Origin: Hungateiclostridiaceae bacterium UBA3934
Lineage (GTDB): Bacteria; Bacillota; Clostridia; Acetivibrionales; DTU013
DNA length: 60,571 nt
Direction: 5' to 3'
NCBI GenBank assembly: GCA_002385815.1
Contig: DGEE01000120.1
Coordinates: forward strand, 1 to 60,571
This document shows, one piece after another, positions 33,099 through 42,233 of this stretch (its first letter is position 1; each line of letters opens with the position of its first letter). The position numbers and the translations under genes are program-made. The notes under the pieces are model-generated. The model was not told the DNA's origin. It made no database searches and saw nothing but the letters and a program-made list of their open reading frames with translations.

Positions 33099-33125
33099 GT
33101 AGGGATGTCTCCTTACTCATTTTTT
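33096..33125 (+). terminator. Terminator-like hairpin between pyrR and pyrB
   Basis: TGAGTA (33096-33101, which contains the pyrR stop) pairs with TACTCA (33114-33119), with an inner GGG/CTC pair and a bulge, followed by six T. No PyrR-binding consensus lies just before it. It could limit transcription of the biosynthetic genes independently of the leader. Confidence 0.7.
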
Positions 33126-33184
33126 ACTGAGACCTGGAAGATATGTCTGGAAATCAACAATTCTGCAAAAAGGCGGTATACGGT

Positions 33185-34123
33185 ATGATCCTGAAATCGA
33201 AAGATCTGCTTGGACTTAAGGACCTTACGGCTGAAGAAATCGAATATATACTTGATACTGCAAGGACTATGAAATATGTGATAACGTCCAACAATAAAAG
33301 GACGCCGCATCTCCAGGGAAAATCCATAGTCACGCTTTTTTATGAGAACAGCACAAGAACAAGGCTTTCATTTGAACTTGCTTCAAAGTACATGAGCGCA
33401 AGCTCTGCAAATATCGCCTCTTCAGTGAGCAGTGTGGCAAAGGGAGAAACACTGATAGATACGGGAAAAACCATTGATATGATGGGAACCGATGTCATTG
33501 TCATAAGACATCCCCAGTCCGGCGCTCCTCACCTGCTGGCAAAGCACGTGAAAGCATCTGTTATAAATGCAGGGGACGGGATGAATGAGCATCCGACCCA
33601 GGCTTTGCTTGACTTGTTCACCATGAGGGAAAAGAAGGGTACTCTCAAAGGATTAAAAGTGGCAATACTAGGTGATATCTATCACAGCAGGGTAGCCAGG
33701 AGCAATACATGGGGACTTTTGAAAATGGGAGCTGAGGTAGCACTGGCAGGACCGGCGACGCTGCTCCCGCCAAAGATAGAAATGGCAGGCGCAAAGATTT
33801 ACAGCACTGTCCATGAAGCACTGATAGATGCAGACGTGGTCATATCACTGAGGATGCAGCTGGAACGTCAGAAAAAGGCGCTGTTCCCTTCTGTCAGAGA
33901 GTACTTCAGATTTTTCGGACTCGATGAGAACAGGCTGCGGCTGGCAAAAAAAGATGTGCTGATCATGCATCCCGGTCCGGTGAACCGGGGAGTTGAACTG
34001 ACAAGCTCTGTCGCTGACAATGAGCAGTCGGCGATAAACGAACAGGTTACCAATGGCGTAGCGGTAAGGATGGCCCTGCTTTATCTTTTGACCAGGAGGG
34101 GAGCACATGAGACTACTGATTAG
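33185..34123 (+). CDS. pyrB: Aspartate carbamoyltransferase, catalytic chain
   Basis: PyrB condenses carbamoyl phosphate with aspartate, the second step of UMP synthesis. The 312-residue product has the carbamoyl phosphate motif ENSTRTRLSFE, the ligand sites MGTDVIVIRHPQSGAPH and GDGMNEHPTQALLDL, and the C-terminal MHPGPVNRGVELTS. I start at ATG 33185 (MILKSKDLLGLKDLT, typical N-terminus; AGGCGG upstream), not the frame's ATG 33143. The start region is followed directly by the regular PyrB sequence. No pyrI (regulatory chain) is seen, as is usual in Firmicutes. Its end overlaps pyrC by 17 bases. Confidence 0.97.
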   Translation: MILKSKDLLGLKDLTAEEIEYILDTARTMKYVITSNNKRTPHLQGKSIVTLFYENSTRTRLSFELASKYMSASSANIASSVSSVAKGETLIDTGKTIDMMGTDVIVIRHPQSGAPHLLAKHVKASVINAGDGMNEHPTQALLDLFTMREKKGTLKGLKVAILGDIYHSRVARSNTWGLLKMGAEVALAGPATLLPPKIEMAGAKIYSTVHEALIDADVVISLRMQLERQKKALFPSVREYFRFFGLDENRLRLAKKDVLIMHPGPVNRGVELTSSVADNEQSAINEQVTNGVAVRMALLYLLTRRGAHETTD

Positions 34124-35393
34124 AAAAGGACATATAATTGATGCGAAGACAGGTATCGACGGGGTTTATGACCTGCTTGCCGAAGATGGCAGGATAGTCA
34201 GTATTTCGGAACGAATCGATTCTGCTAACTGTGAGATCATCGATGCTGAGGGGAAATTCGTTCTGCCCGGTCTGGTTGATGCGCACTGTCATCTCAGAGA
34301 TCCCGGATTTGAATACAAGGAAGATATTGAAAGCGGCACCAGGAGTGCTGCCAAAGGCGGATTTACATCCATCGCATGTATGCCCAATACGAATCCGGTC
34401 ATCGATAATGAATCAGTTGTAAAGTATATACTGAATAAAGCGAAAAAAGAAGGATATGTGAATGTATACCCCATCGGAGCTATTACGAAAGGACAGAACG
34501 GTGAAGAGCTGGCTGAAATAGGGGAATTGAAATTTGCCGGTGCCGTCGCCATATCTGATGATGGTATGCCGGTAAAAAACTCGTCATTGATGAAAAAAGC
34601 TATGCAATATGCATCCATGTTCGATATTGCAGTAATATCCCATTGCGAAGATATCGATCTGGTCGAAGAAGGTGTGATGAACGAAGGTTACACATCGACT
34701 ATCATGGGGCTCAAAGGCATACCGGCGGCAGCGGAGGAGACGATGGTCGCCCGGGAATTGATCCTTTCGGAGTATCTTGACATACCGATCCATATAGCAC
34801 ATGTCAGCACTGCCTTGTCAGTGGAGCTCATAAGAAATGCAAAAAAAAGAGGGGTGAAGGTAACTTGTGAAACCTGTCCCCATTACTTTTCACTGACTGA
34901 AGAGGCATGCGCAGGATATGACACAAATGCAAAGGTCAATCCGCCCCTGCGTACTGCCAGAGATGTGGATGCGATCATCGAAGGGATCGCTGATGATACC
35001 ATCGATATCATTGCAACAGACCATGCCCCGCACCATATCGATGAAAAGAGAGTGGAATTCAATCTTGCAGCAAATGGCATGGTGGGCTTTGAGACCGCAC
35101 TGCCCCTTGCAGTGACAAAGCTGGTAAAGCCCGGCATCATCACTATGATGAAGCTGGTTGAAAAAATGAGTCTAAACCCTGCAAAGCTGCTGGGGATCAG
35201 CAAAGGCACACTTGAACCGGGTAGTTCAGCTGATATAACCATCCTGGATATCGATGCCGGATTTACAGTGGTGCCCGAACGCTTCGAATCCAAATCAAAA
35301 AATTCGCCATTCGGGGGCATGGATCTTTATGGTGTAGTATGGGGCACGATAGTGAACGGAAAACCAGTAGTAAGTGAGACTATTATACTGTAG
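34107..35393 (+). CDS. pyrC: Dihydroorotase
   Basis: PyrC cyclises carbamoyl aspartate to dihydroorotate, the third step. The 428-residue protein is a type I (amidohydrolase fold) dihydroorotase: zinc ligands in DAHCHLRDPGFEYKED, the carbamylated-lysine region, VISHCEDIDL, HIAHVSTALS and the catalytic IATDHAPHHIDEK. GAGGGGAG lies 4-8 bases before the ATG. It overlaps pyrB by 17 bases, so translation is likely coupled. Confidence 0.97.
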   Translation: MRLLIRKGHIIDAKTGIDGVYDLLAEDGRIVSISERIDSANCEIIDAEGKFVLPGLVDAHCHLRDPGFEYKEDIESGTRSAAKGGFTSIACMPNTNPVIDNESVVKYILNKAKKEGYVNVYPIGAITKGQNGEELAEIGELKFAGAVAISDDGMPVKNSSLMKKAMQYASMFDIAVISHCEDIDLVEEGVMNEGYTSTIMGLKGIPAAAEETMVARELILSEYLDIPIHIAHVSTALSVELIRNAKKRGVKVTCETCPHYFSLTEEACAGYDTNAKVNPPLRTARDVDAIIEGIADDTIDIIATDHAPHHIDEKRVEFNLAANGMVGFETALPLAVTKLVKPGIITMMKLVEKMSLNPAKLLGISKGTLEPGSSADITILDIDAGFTVVPERFESKSKNSPFGGMDLYGVVWGTIVNGKPVVSETIIL

Positions 35394-35406
35394 AGGAGTT
35401 GTACCG

Positions 35407-36360
35407 ATGTTTATCGACAAACTGATCGCCGGCATAAGGAAATTTGACAACCCGACTGTAGCCGGACTTGATCCGAAGCTGGAGTATATCCCGGCGAGTA
35501 TCAGGGAAAAGGCCTTCAGCGAATGTGGAAAGGGATTTGCCGGTGCCGCAGAAGCAATCATATGGTTCAATAAAAGATTGATAGATGCGCTCTGTGATAT
35601 TGTACCTGCAGTGAAGCCCCAGCTTGCATATTATGAGATGTATGGTGTTGAAGGGATCAGGGCATTCACTGAAACGTGCAGATATGCAAAGTTGCGTGGC
35701 ATGATGGTCATAGCGGATGCAAAACGCAATGACATCGGCTCTACAGCACAGGCGTACTCGGCCGCATATCTTGGAAAAACAGAAATAGCAGGTGAAAAAT
35801 TTGCTGCCTGCGATGCAGATGCTTTGACAGTCAATCCGTACCTGGGTATCGACGGCGTCAAGCCATTTATTGAAGAATGCAGTGCTTCAGGGAAAGGCAT
35901 ATTCGTACTGGTCAAAACATCCAACAAGTCTTCGGGGCAAATCCAGGACCTGATTACACAGGATGGGAAACATATTTATGAGAAAGTTGCCGAACTGGTT
36001 GATGAATGGAGCACTGCTGCAGTAGGGAAGAGTGGTTACAGTAGCATTGGTGCCGTGGTGGGAGCGACATATCCGGAACAGGCCGGAGTGCTCAGAAAGA
36101 TTATGAAAAGATCGTATTTCCTCGTACCGGGATATGGTGCACAGGGAGGTACTGCAAAGGATGCAGTCAGCGCTTTCAATGAGGATGGCCTCGGGGCTGT
36201 TATCAATGCATCCAGAAGCATTATGTGTGCATGGAGGTCTGATCACTGGTCACAGAGTTACGATGAGGAAAGCTTCGATCAGGCTGCAAGAGAGGAGGCT
36301 CTAAGGATGAAAGAAGATATCCGCAGAGCGCTTGAAAGCAAAAAAGACAAAAATGACTGA
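35407..36360 (+). CDS. pyrF: Orotidine 5'-phosphate decarboxylase (type 2)
   Basis: PyrF makes UMP from OMP, the last step. The 317-residue length and the motifs PTVAGLDPKLEYIP, VIADAKRNDIGSTAQAYS, ALTVNPYLGIDGV and FLVPGYGAQGGT indicate the long type 2 form. I start at ATG 35407, with GAGGAG 8 bases upstream; the frame extends into pyrC without a better site. Thirty bases after its stop comes carB; carA, often at this place in Clostridia, is absent. Confidence 0.96.
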   Translation: MFIDKLIAGIRKFDNPTVAGLDPKLEYIPASIREKAFSECGKGFAGAAEAIIWFNKRLIDALCDIVPAVKPQLAYYEMYGVEGIRAFTETCRYAKLRGMMVIADAKRNDIGSTAQAYSAAYLGKTEIAGEKFAACDADALTVNPYLGIDGVKPFIEECSASGKGIFVLVKTSNKSSGQIQDLITQDGKHIYEKVAELVDEWSTAAVGKSGYSSIGAVVGATYPEQAGVLRKIMKRSYFLVPGYGAQGGTAKDAVSAFNEDGLGAVINASRSIMCAWRSDHWSQSYDEESFDQAAREEALRMKEDIRRALESKKDKND

Positions 36361-36390
36361 TAATGTGCAAGTCTGCGAAAGGAGAATAGC

Positions 36391-39300
36391 ATGTCACGTC
36401 GTAATGATGTCAATAAAGTCTTGGTTATAGGTTCAGGACCGATAGTCATCGGACAGGCGGCAGAATTCGATTATGCAGGCACTCAAGCCTGCCGTGAACT
36501 GAAAGAGGAAGGTCTCGAGGTAGTGCTTGTAAACAGCAATCCTGCCACGATAATGACTGATACCAACATGGCAGACAGGGTATATATCGAACCTCTGGAT
36601 GTGGACACACTTAAGAAAATCATTGTTAAAGAGAGACCTGACAGCTTGCTGCCGACACTGGGAGGACAGACCGGTCTCAATCTGGCTATGGAGCTGGCAG
36701 AGTCCGGTTTTCTGGACGAAATGTGTGTCAAACTCCTGGGCACTGCAACACAAGCGATAAAAACAGCAGAAGACAGACAGGCTTTCAAGGATGCAATGGA
36801 AGCCATAGGCGAACCCTGTATTGCCAGCAAGGTAGTGACGACCCTGGAGGATGCCCTGAGCTTTGCAGAAGAGACAGGATATCCGGTAATAGTGCGGCCT
36901 GCATACACTCTTGGAGGAACCGGCGGCGGCATAGCTGAAAATATCGGGCAACTCTCCGAGATAGCTTCCCACGGACTGAGACTCAGCCGCGTAGGACAGA
37001 TACTGATAGAAAAATGCATTGCCGGATGGAAGGAAATCGAATTCGAGGTAATGCGGGATAAAAAGGGGAATGCAGTCACAATCTGCAGTATGGAAAATAT
37101 CGACCCGGTGGGTGTCCATACAGGAGACAGCATAGTAGTAGCGCCTTGTCAGACACTTTCTGAGAAGGAATATCAGATGCTGCATACTGCAGCCATTAAC
37201 ATCATAAAAGCACTTGAGATAGAGGGCGGATGTAATGTGCAATTCGCACTGCACCCCACGAGCATGGAATACGCAGTGATAGAGGTCAATCCCAGGGTAA
37301 GCCGCTCCTCTGCACTTGCTTCAAAAGCAACGGGGTATCCCATTGCCAGGGTTGCTACAAAAATCGCCATTGGCTATTCACTTGATGAGATCGGAAACAT
37401 GACCACAGGCAGGACGATCGAGCGCTTTGAGCCTGTTTTGGACTATATAGTGCTGAAAATCCCCAAATGGCCCTTCGATAAGTTCGTCAGGGCCAGAAGG
37501 ACACTGGGCACACAGATGAAAGCAACGGGAGAAGTAATGGCCATTAGTGATTCCTTTGAGGCAGCGCTGATGAAGGCTGTGAGGTCACTGGAGCTGGGGA
37601 TATTCACGCTGGAACAGCCTGTTTATAAAAAGTACAGCACTGCAGAGATAGAAAAAATGCTGGCAAATGTCGATGACGAGAGGCTGTTCGTAGTAGCTGA
37701 AGCTTTGAGAAGAGGCATAACAGTCGGCAGGATCAATGAAATAACCAGAATCGACCCTTATTTCCTGAATAAAGTACTAAATATCGTAAAAATGGAAGAA
37801 TCCCTCAAAACATTTTCAAAAGAAACACTGAAAGAGCACCATGTCCGCAGAGCGAAGGAAATGGGATTCACAGACAATGTGATAGCCGCCTATACAGGTT
37901 GTGATACTGAAGATATCATCAGAATGAGAAATGAAAAAGGCATAAAGGCATCATTCAGGACAGTAGACACCTGTACGAAAGAATTTGAAGCAGTTTCTCC
38001 ATATTATTACTCCACATACGGACAAGGCAGAAAAACAACAGATTCCCGGCAAAAGAAGATCCTGGTCATTGGCTCCGGACCTATACGTATAGGTCAGGGC
38101 ATCGAATTCGACTATTGCTCGGTACATTCCGTCTGGGCATTGAAGGAGCAGGGATATGAAACCATAATAGCAAACAACAATCCCGAAACAGTGAGTACAG
38201 ATTTTGACACTGCAGACAGGCTGTATTTTGAACCGCTGACCATCGAGGATGTTATGAATATCATCGAATACGAAAATCCTGAGGGTGTTATCGTGCAGTT
38301 CGGAGGTCAGACAGCGATCAAACTGGTCAATCAGTTGAGCAGGATGGGTGTCAGGATATTCGGAACACGGGCTGAGGATGTGGATGCAGCCGAAGACAGG
38401 GAGAGATTTGACAATATTCTGGAGGAGGTCGGCATTCCAAGACCTAAGGGCAGGACTGTCTTTACACTCGATCAGGCACTGGAAGCAGCTAATGAACTGA
38501 TTTATCCGGTATTGGTACGACCTTCATATGTACTGGGTGGCCAGGGAATGGAGATAGCCTACAACGATAATGACCTCATCGAGTTTATGGAGATAATCAA
38601 CCGGGTCAGGCAGGAGCACCCGATCCTGATAGATAAATATCTTATGGGTAAGGAGATAGAGGTGGATGCCATTTCTGATGGTGAGGAAATACTGATCCCC
38701 GGAATAATGGAGCATGTTGAACGTGCAGGTGTTCACTCCGGCGACAGCATATCAGTCTATCCGGCTTTATCACTCAGCCAATCTCAAACGGACAGGATAG
38801 TGGATTATACTGAAAGGCTGGCAAAAGCACTGAATGTTATAGGCATGATAAACATCCAGTACGTTCTGTACAACGATGAAATCTATGTCATTGAAGTGAA
38901 TCCCAGGTCCAGCAGGACAGTGCCGTATATCAGCAAAGTAACAGGGATACCTTTGGTGAATCTTGCAACGAAGGTAATGACAGGCGAAAAGCTCAGGGAT
39001 TTCGGATACGGGACAGGCCTGTACAGGGCTATGGACCATGTGGCCATCAAGGTGCCGGTCTTTTCCTTTGAAAAGCTCCATGATGTGGATACAAGTCTTG
39101 GTCCGGAAATGAAATCCACCGGAGAAGTACTCGGGATAGGTAAGACTTTCCATGAGGCACTATATAAGGGCATCTTAGCTACCGGCATGAAGCTTCCGTC
39201 TTCAGGAGGCGGGATACTGATGACAGTCAGGGATTCTGACAAAACTGAGCTTATAGAAATTGCTGAGCAGTTTGAGAAGCTCGGGTTTTCGCTGTGGGCT

Positions 39301-39603
39301 ACAGGAAGGACTGCCAGGATGCTCAATACCCATGGAATCGCGACAAATGCCGTGAAAAAGATAGGTGAGGGATCTCCGAACCTGCTGGATCTGATAGCTT
39401 CAGGCAAGATAGATCTTGTGATAAACACACCTACCAGGGGACGGCAACCGGAGCGTGATGGCTTCAAAATACGCCGCCGTGCAGTTGAAATGTCGATACC
39501 GTGTCTGACATCACTTGATACCGCAAGAGCTGTGCTAAGCTGTATCCGTATGAAGCAGCAGGGCATAAGTCCGGATGTGACAGACCTGAGCACATTCAGT
39601 TGA
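36391..39603 (+). CDS. carB: Carbamoyl phosphate synthase large chain
   Basis: CarB makes carbamoyl phosphate from bicarbonate, ATP and ammonia supplied by CarA. The 1070-residue protein has two ATP-grasp halves (each beginning with a VLVIGSGP motif, first GPIVIGQAAEFDYAG, second GPIRIGQGIEFDYCS) and a C-terminal MGS-like allosteric domain (VINTPTRGRQPERDGFKIRR). Length is normal and no key motif is missing. The glutaminase small subunit carA is not between pyrF and carB or elsewhere in the window. Thus CarA is either encoded elsewhere, or the large chain is fed by free ammonia. AAAGGAG precedes the ATG. Confidence 0.97.
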   Translation: MSRRNDVNKVLVIGSGPIVIGQAAEFDYAGTQACRELKEEGLEVVLVNSNPATIMTDTNMADRVYIEPLDVDTLKKIIVKERPDSLLPTLGGQTGLNLAMELAESGFLDEMCVKLLGTATQAIKTAEDRQAFKDAMEAIGEPCIASKVVTTLEDALSFAEETGYPVIVRPAYTLGGTGGGIAENIGQLSEIASHGLRLSRVGQILIEKCIAGWKEIEFEVMRDKKGNAVTICSMENIDPVGVHTGDSIVVAPCQTLSEKEYQMLHTAAINIIKALEIEGGCNVQFALHPTSMEYAVIEVNPRVSRSSALASKATGYPIARVATKIAIGYSLDEIGNMTTGRTIERFEPVLDYIVLKIPKWPFDKFVRARRTLGTQMKATGEVMAISDSFEAALMKAVRSLELGIFTLEQPVYKKYSTAEIEKMLANVDDERLFVVAEALRRGITVGRINEITRIDPYFLNKVLNIVKMEESLKTFSKETLKEHHVRRAKEMGFTDNVIAAYTGCDTEDIIRMRNEKGIKASFRTVDTCTKEFEAVSPYYYSTYGQGRKTTDSRQKKILVIGSGPIRIGQGIEFDYCSVHSVWALKEQGYETIIANNNPETVSTDFDTADRLYFEPLTIEDVMNIIEYENPEGVIVQFGGQTAIKLVNQLSRMGVRIFGTRAEDVDAAEDRERFDNILEEVGIPRPKGRTVFTLDQALEAANELIYPVLVRPSYVLGGQGMEIAYNDNDLIEFMEIINRVRQEHPILIDKYLMGKEIEVDAISDGEEILIPGIMEHVERAGVHSGDSISVYPALSLSQSQTDRIVDYTERLAKALNVIGMINIQYVLYNDEIYVIEVNPRSSRTVPYISKVTGIPLVNLATKVMTGEKLRDFGYGTGLYRAMDHVAIKVPVFSFEKLHDVDTSLGPEMKSTGEVLGIGKTFHEALYKGILATGMKLPSSGGGILMTVRDSDKTELIEIAEQFEKLGFSLWATGRTARMLNTHGIATNAVKKIGEGSPNLLDLIASGKIDLVINTPTRGRQPERDGFKIRRRAVEMSIPCLTSLDTARAVLSCIRMKQQGISPDVTDLSTFS

Positions 39604-39665
39604 AGACCTGTAATTTTATATTAAACCAATTTTACACTGGAAAATAAATCGATAGGGAGGTACAA

Positions 39666-40451
39666 ATGTCAAAACTGCTCAAGGAAGAGATAATCAGTGT
39701 GGAGAAAGCAACAGAAGGCATATACCGGATGACGGTCGCATCGGACTACATATCGGCCAATGCCGAACCAGGGCAATTCGTCAATATCAAATGTTGCGAA
39801 GGGGTGCAGACGCTGCTGAGACGGCCTGTGAGCATATGCTCGACAGACAGGGCAAAAGGGCGCTACGATCTGTATTTTCAGGTAAAGGGCGCTGGCACCA
39901 AAATACTGGCGGGTAAAAAGAGTGGTGACTTTATTGACATACTCGGACCTCTGGGCAGGAGCTTCGACCTGGATATAGGGTATCGCCGAATTGCCGTTGT
40001 AGGTGGCGGGATAGGGATATTCCCTCTGCTGTTTTTACTGAATGAAAGCAAAGCGGTTGTCAAAAGGTCATATCTTGGTTTCCGCTCATCAGGATATATA
40101 GTGCTGCAGGAAGAATTCAGGCAAAAATCGAATTCGCTGGAAATTGCAACTGATGATGGAAGTTACGGCATGAAGGGATTTGTGACTGATATGCTGGAAA
40201 GGGACATTTTATCCGAAGAATTTGATATGATATATGCGTGCGGGCCAACCCCGATGCTGAAGAAAGTAACAGAAATCGCAAAAAAACACAATGTTCGCTG
40301 TCAGATATCTCTCGAACAGAGAATGGGGTGCGGCTTTGGTGCATGCCTGACATGTGCTTGTGAGACCAGGACTGAAGAAGGCGGAAGCCAGTTTGTACGT
40401 GTGTGCGCTGACGGCCCTGTATTCAACAGTGAAGATGTGATTTTCCAATGA
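39666..40451 (+). CDS. pyrK: Dihydroorotate dehydrogenase B electron-transfer subunit
   Basis: PyrK carries FAD and a [2Fe-2S] cluster and passes electrons from PyrD to NAD. The 261-residue protein has the ferredoxin-reductase fold with LLRRPVSIC (FAD), VVGGGIGIFPLLFL (NAD) and YACGPTPMLKKVTE, and the cluster ligands C222, C227, C230 and C247 in the C-terminal region. All cluster cysteines are present. AGGGAGG precedes the ATG. It is followed 49 bases later by pyrD, the classical pairing of class 1B enzymes. Confidence 0.96.
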   Translation: MSKLLKEEIISVEKATEGIYRMTVASDYISANAEPGQFVNIKCCEGVQTLLRRPVSICSTDRAKGRYDLYFQVKGAGTKILAGKKSGDFIDILGPLGRSFDLDIGYRRIAVVGGGIGIFPLLFLLNESKAVVKRSYLGFRSSGYIVLQEEFRQKSNSLEIATDDGSYGMKGFVTDMLERDILSEEFDMIYACGPTPMLKKVTEIAKKHNVRCQISLEQRMGCGFGACLTCACETRTEEGGSQFVRVCADGPVFNSEDVIFQ

Positions 40452-40500
40452 CCACATATGAACGTAGCACAATAATCTGTTAAGATATTATCTGGAGGGT

Positions 40501-41424
40501 ATGATGAGCAATATAGATCTGTCAGTGGATATATGCGGAATAAAGATGAAAAATCCTGTAATTGCAGCATCCGGGACATTTGGATTCGGGAGAGAGCATG
40601 CCGGATATGTGGACCTGAACAGGATCGGCGGCATAAGTGTCAAAGGGCTCACACTTGAACCCAGGGCTGGCAACAAGCCTCCAAGGGTCGCAGAGACCCC
40701 TGCAGGCATGTTGAACAGTGTCGGATTGCAAAACCCCGGAGTAAGGAGTTTCATCAGAGAGGAGATACCTTTCCTCAGGCAGTATTCAACAGCCATCATA
40801 GCAAATATTGCCGGCAATACGACAGAGGAGTACTGCGAGATGGCAGAGATACTTTCAGATGCCGACATCGATGCGGTAGAACTGAATGTATCATGTCCGA
40901 ACGTAAAAGCCGGATGTGTCGCATTTGGGAACACTCCACAGGGTATAGCGGAGATAACTTCTCTGGTGAGAAAATACTGCAACAAACCACTGATCGTCAA
41001 GCTTACTCCCAATGTGACAAGCATAGCCGACATTGCAAAAGCTGCTGAAGATGCCGGTGCTGATGCGCTTTCCCTCATAAATACATTGCTTGGCATGGCA
41101 ATAGATATTGAAACCAGAAGACCGATACTGGCAAATAATACCGGCGGTCTTTCAGGTCCTGCAGTGAAGCCCGTGGCTGTGAGGATGGTCTATGAGGTCT
41201 GTCAGACTGTCAAAATACCTGTAATCGGCATGGGCGGAATTTTCAGCGGCAAGGATGCTGTCGAGTTCATGCTTGCGGGAGCATCTGCCGTAATGGTTGG
41301 AACGGCATGTCTTGTTTATCCCGATGCCTGCATAAAGGTATGTGAAGGTATAGAAGAATATATGAGGAGGCATGGCTTCGAAAGAACGGCCGATATCACC
41401 GGCAAACTGGTATTGAATACATAA
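40501..41424 (+). CDS. pyrD: Dihydroorotate dehydrogenase B catalytic subunit
   Basis: PyrD oxidises dihydroorotate to orotate, here with the PyrK partner and NAD (class 1B). The 307-residue product has the FMN-binding and catalytic motifs: NPVIAASGTFGFG, ELNVSCPNVKAG with the catalytic base C132, and GMGGIFSGKDAVEFMLAGA. The class 1B cysteine base replaces the serine of class 2 enzymes. Two adjacent ATG codons (40501, 40504) follow GGAGGG; the second has the better spacing. Confidence 0.97.
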   Translation: MMSNIDLSVDICGIKMKNPVIAASGTFGFGREHAGYVDLNRIGGISVKGLTLEPRAGNKPPRVAETPAGMLNSVGLQNPGVRSFIREEIPFLRQYSTAIIANIAGNTTEEYCEMAEILSDADIDAVELNVSCPNVKAGCVAFGNTPQGIAEITSLVRKYCNKPLIVKLTPNVTSIADIAKAAEDAGADALSLINTLLGMAIDIETRRPILANNTGGLSGPAVKPVAVRMVYEVCQTVKIPVIGMGGIFSGKDAVEFMLAGASAVMVGTACLVYPDACIKVCEGIEEYMRRHGFERTADITGKLVLNT

Positions 41425-41440
41425 GCAGAGAGGTGATTTC

Positions 41441-42127
41441 TTGAAGACCAGGCTGATATTCGTCAGGCATGCTGAAGCAGTGGGCAACAAAATAAGGCAT
41501 TTCCACGGCTGGACAGACTCAGATCTCACTGACAAGGGTCATCTCCAGGCGATGCGTGTGGCTGAAAGACTGACGGATACTGACATGGATGTCATATATT
41601 CCAGCAATCTCAAAAGGACAATGCAGACTGCCGCATATATTGCAGAAAAGAAAGGGCTTACCGTCAACACATCAGAAAATCTCCGGGAAATAAATGGCGG
41701 TGACTGGGAGGATGTTGCCTGGACAGAGCTTGAGCAGAGATGGCCCGATGAATATGAAGCGTGGGAAAACCAGCCTCATAAGCTGAAAATGCCCAACGGA
41801 GAGTCGATGGCAGAATTCCAGACCCGTCTTCTGGATGAAGTCATGTCTATCATCAAAAGGCATGAAGGTAAAAATGTGTGCATCGTAACACATGGTACTG
41901 CAATACGTGCGATGATATGTCATTTCAGAAGCTGTACTCTGGAAGAGATGGTGGATGTCGAGTGGTGCGACAATACGGCCATAACCATTATCGACTACGA
42001 AGATGGAATTTTCAACATAGTGACCGAAGGAGATTCATCCCACCTGGGCAGTGACCTGGGAACCATAGTCAACCAGGAATGGTGGGAAGAATACAACAGG
42101 AAAAAGAAAGCACGCAGGGAAGAATAA
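41441..42127 (+). CDS. Histidine phosphatase superfamily protein
   Basis: A 228-residue phosphoglycerate-mutase-like phosphatase. It has the catalytic FVRHAEAVGNK (RHG-like; here RHA), the second conserved His in CIVTHGTAIRAMI and the central Arg in YSSNLKRTMQTA. Substrate unknown. It starts at TTG 41441, GAGAGGTG upstream. It is 16 bases after pyrD, inside the pyr operon, so it may act on a nucleotide or sugar phosphate linked to that pathway; this is only inference from location. Confidence 0.9.
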   Translation: MKTRLIFVRHAEAVGNKIRHFHGWTDSDLTDKGHLQAMRVAERLTDTDMDVIYSSNLKRTMQTAAYIAEKKGLTVNTSENLREINGGDWEDVAWTELEQRWPDEYEAWENQPHKLKMPNGESMAEFQTRLLDEVMSIIKRHEGKNVCIVTHGTAIRAMICHFRSCTLEEMVDVEWCDNTAITIIDYEDGIFNIVTEGDSSHLGSDLGTIVNQEWWEEYNRKKKARREE

Positions 42128-42233
42128 GGAATATTACTATCCGGCACTGCTCTCCGCAGAACAGTATAATACTTGCGGTGCAGGCTATGAAGTCAACAGG
42201 AAAGGAAAGACGGCCGGATATGATGGGAGGAAC

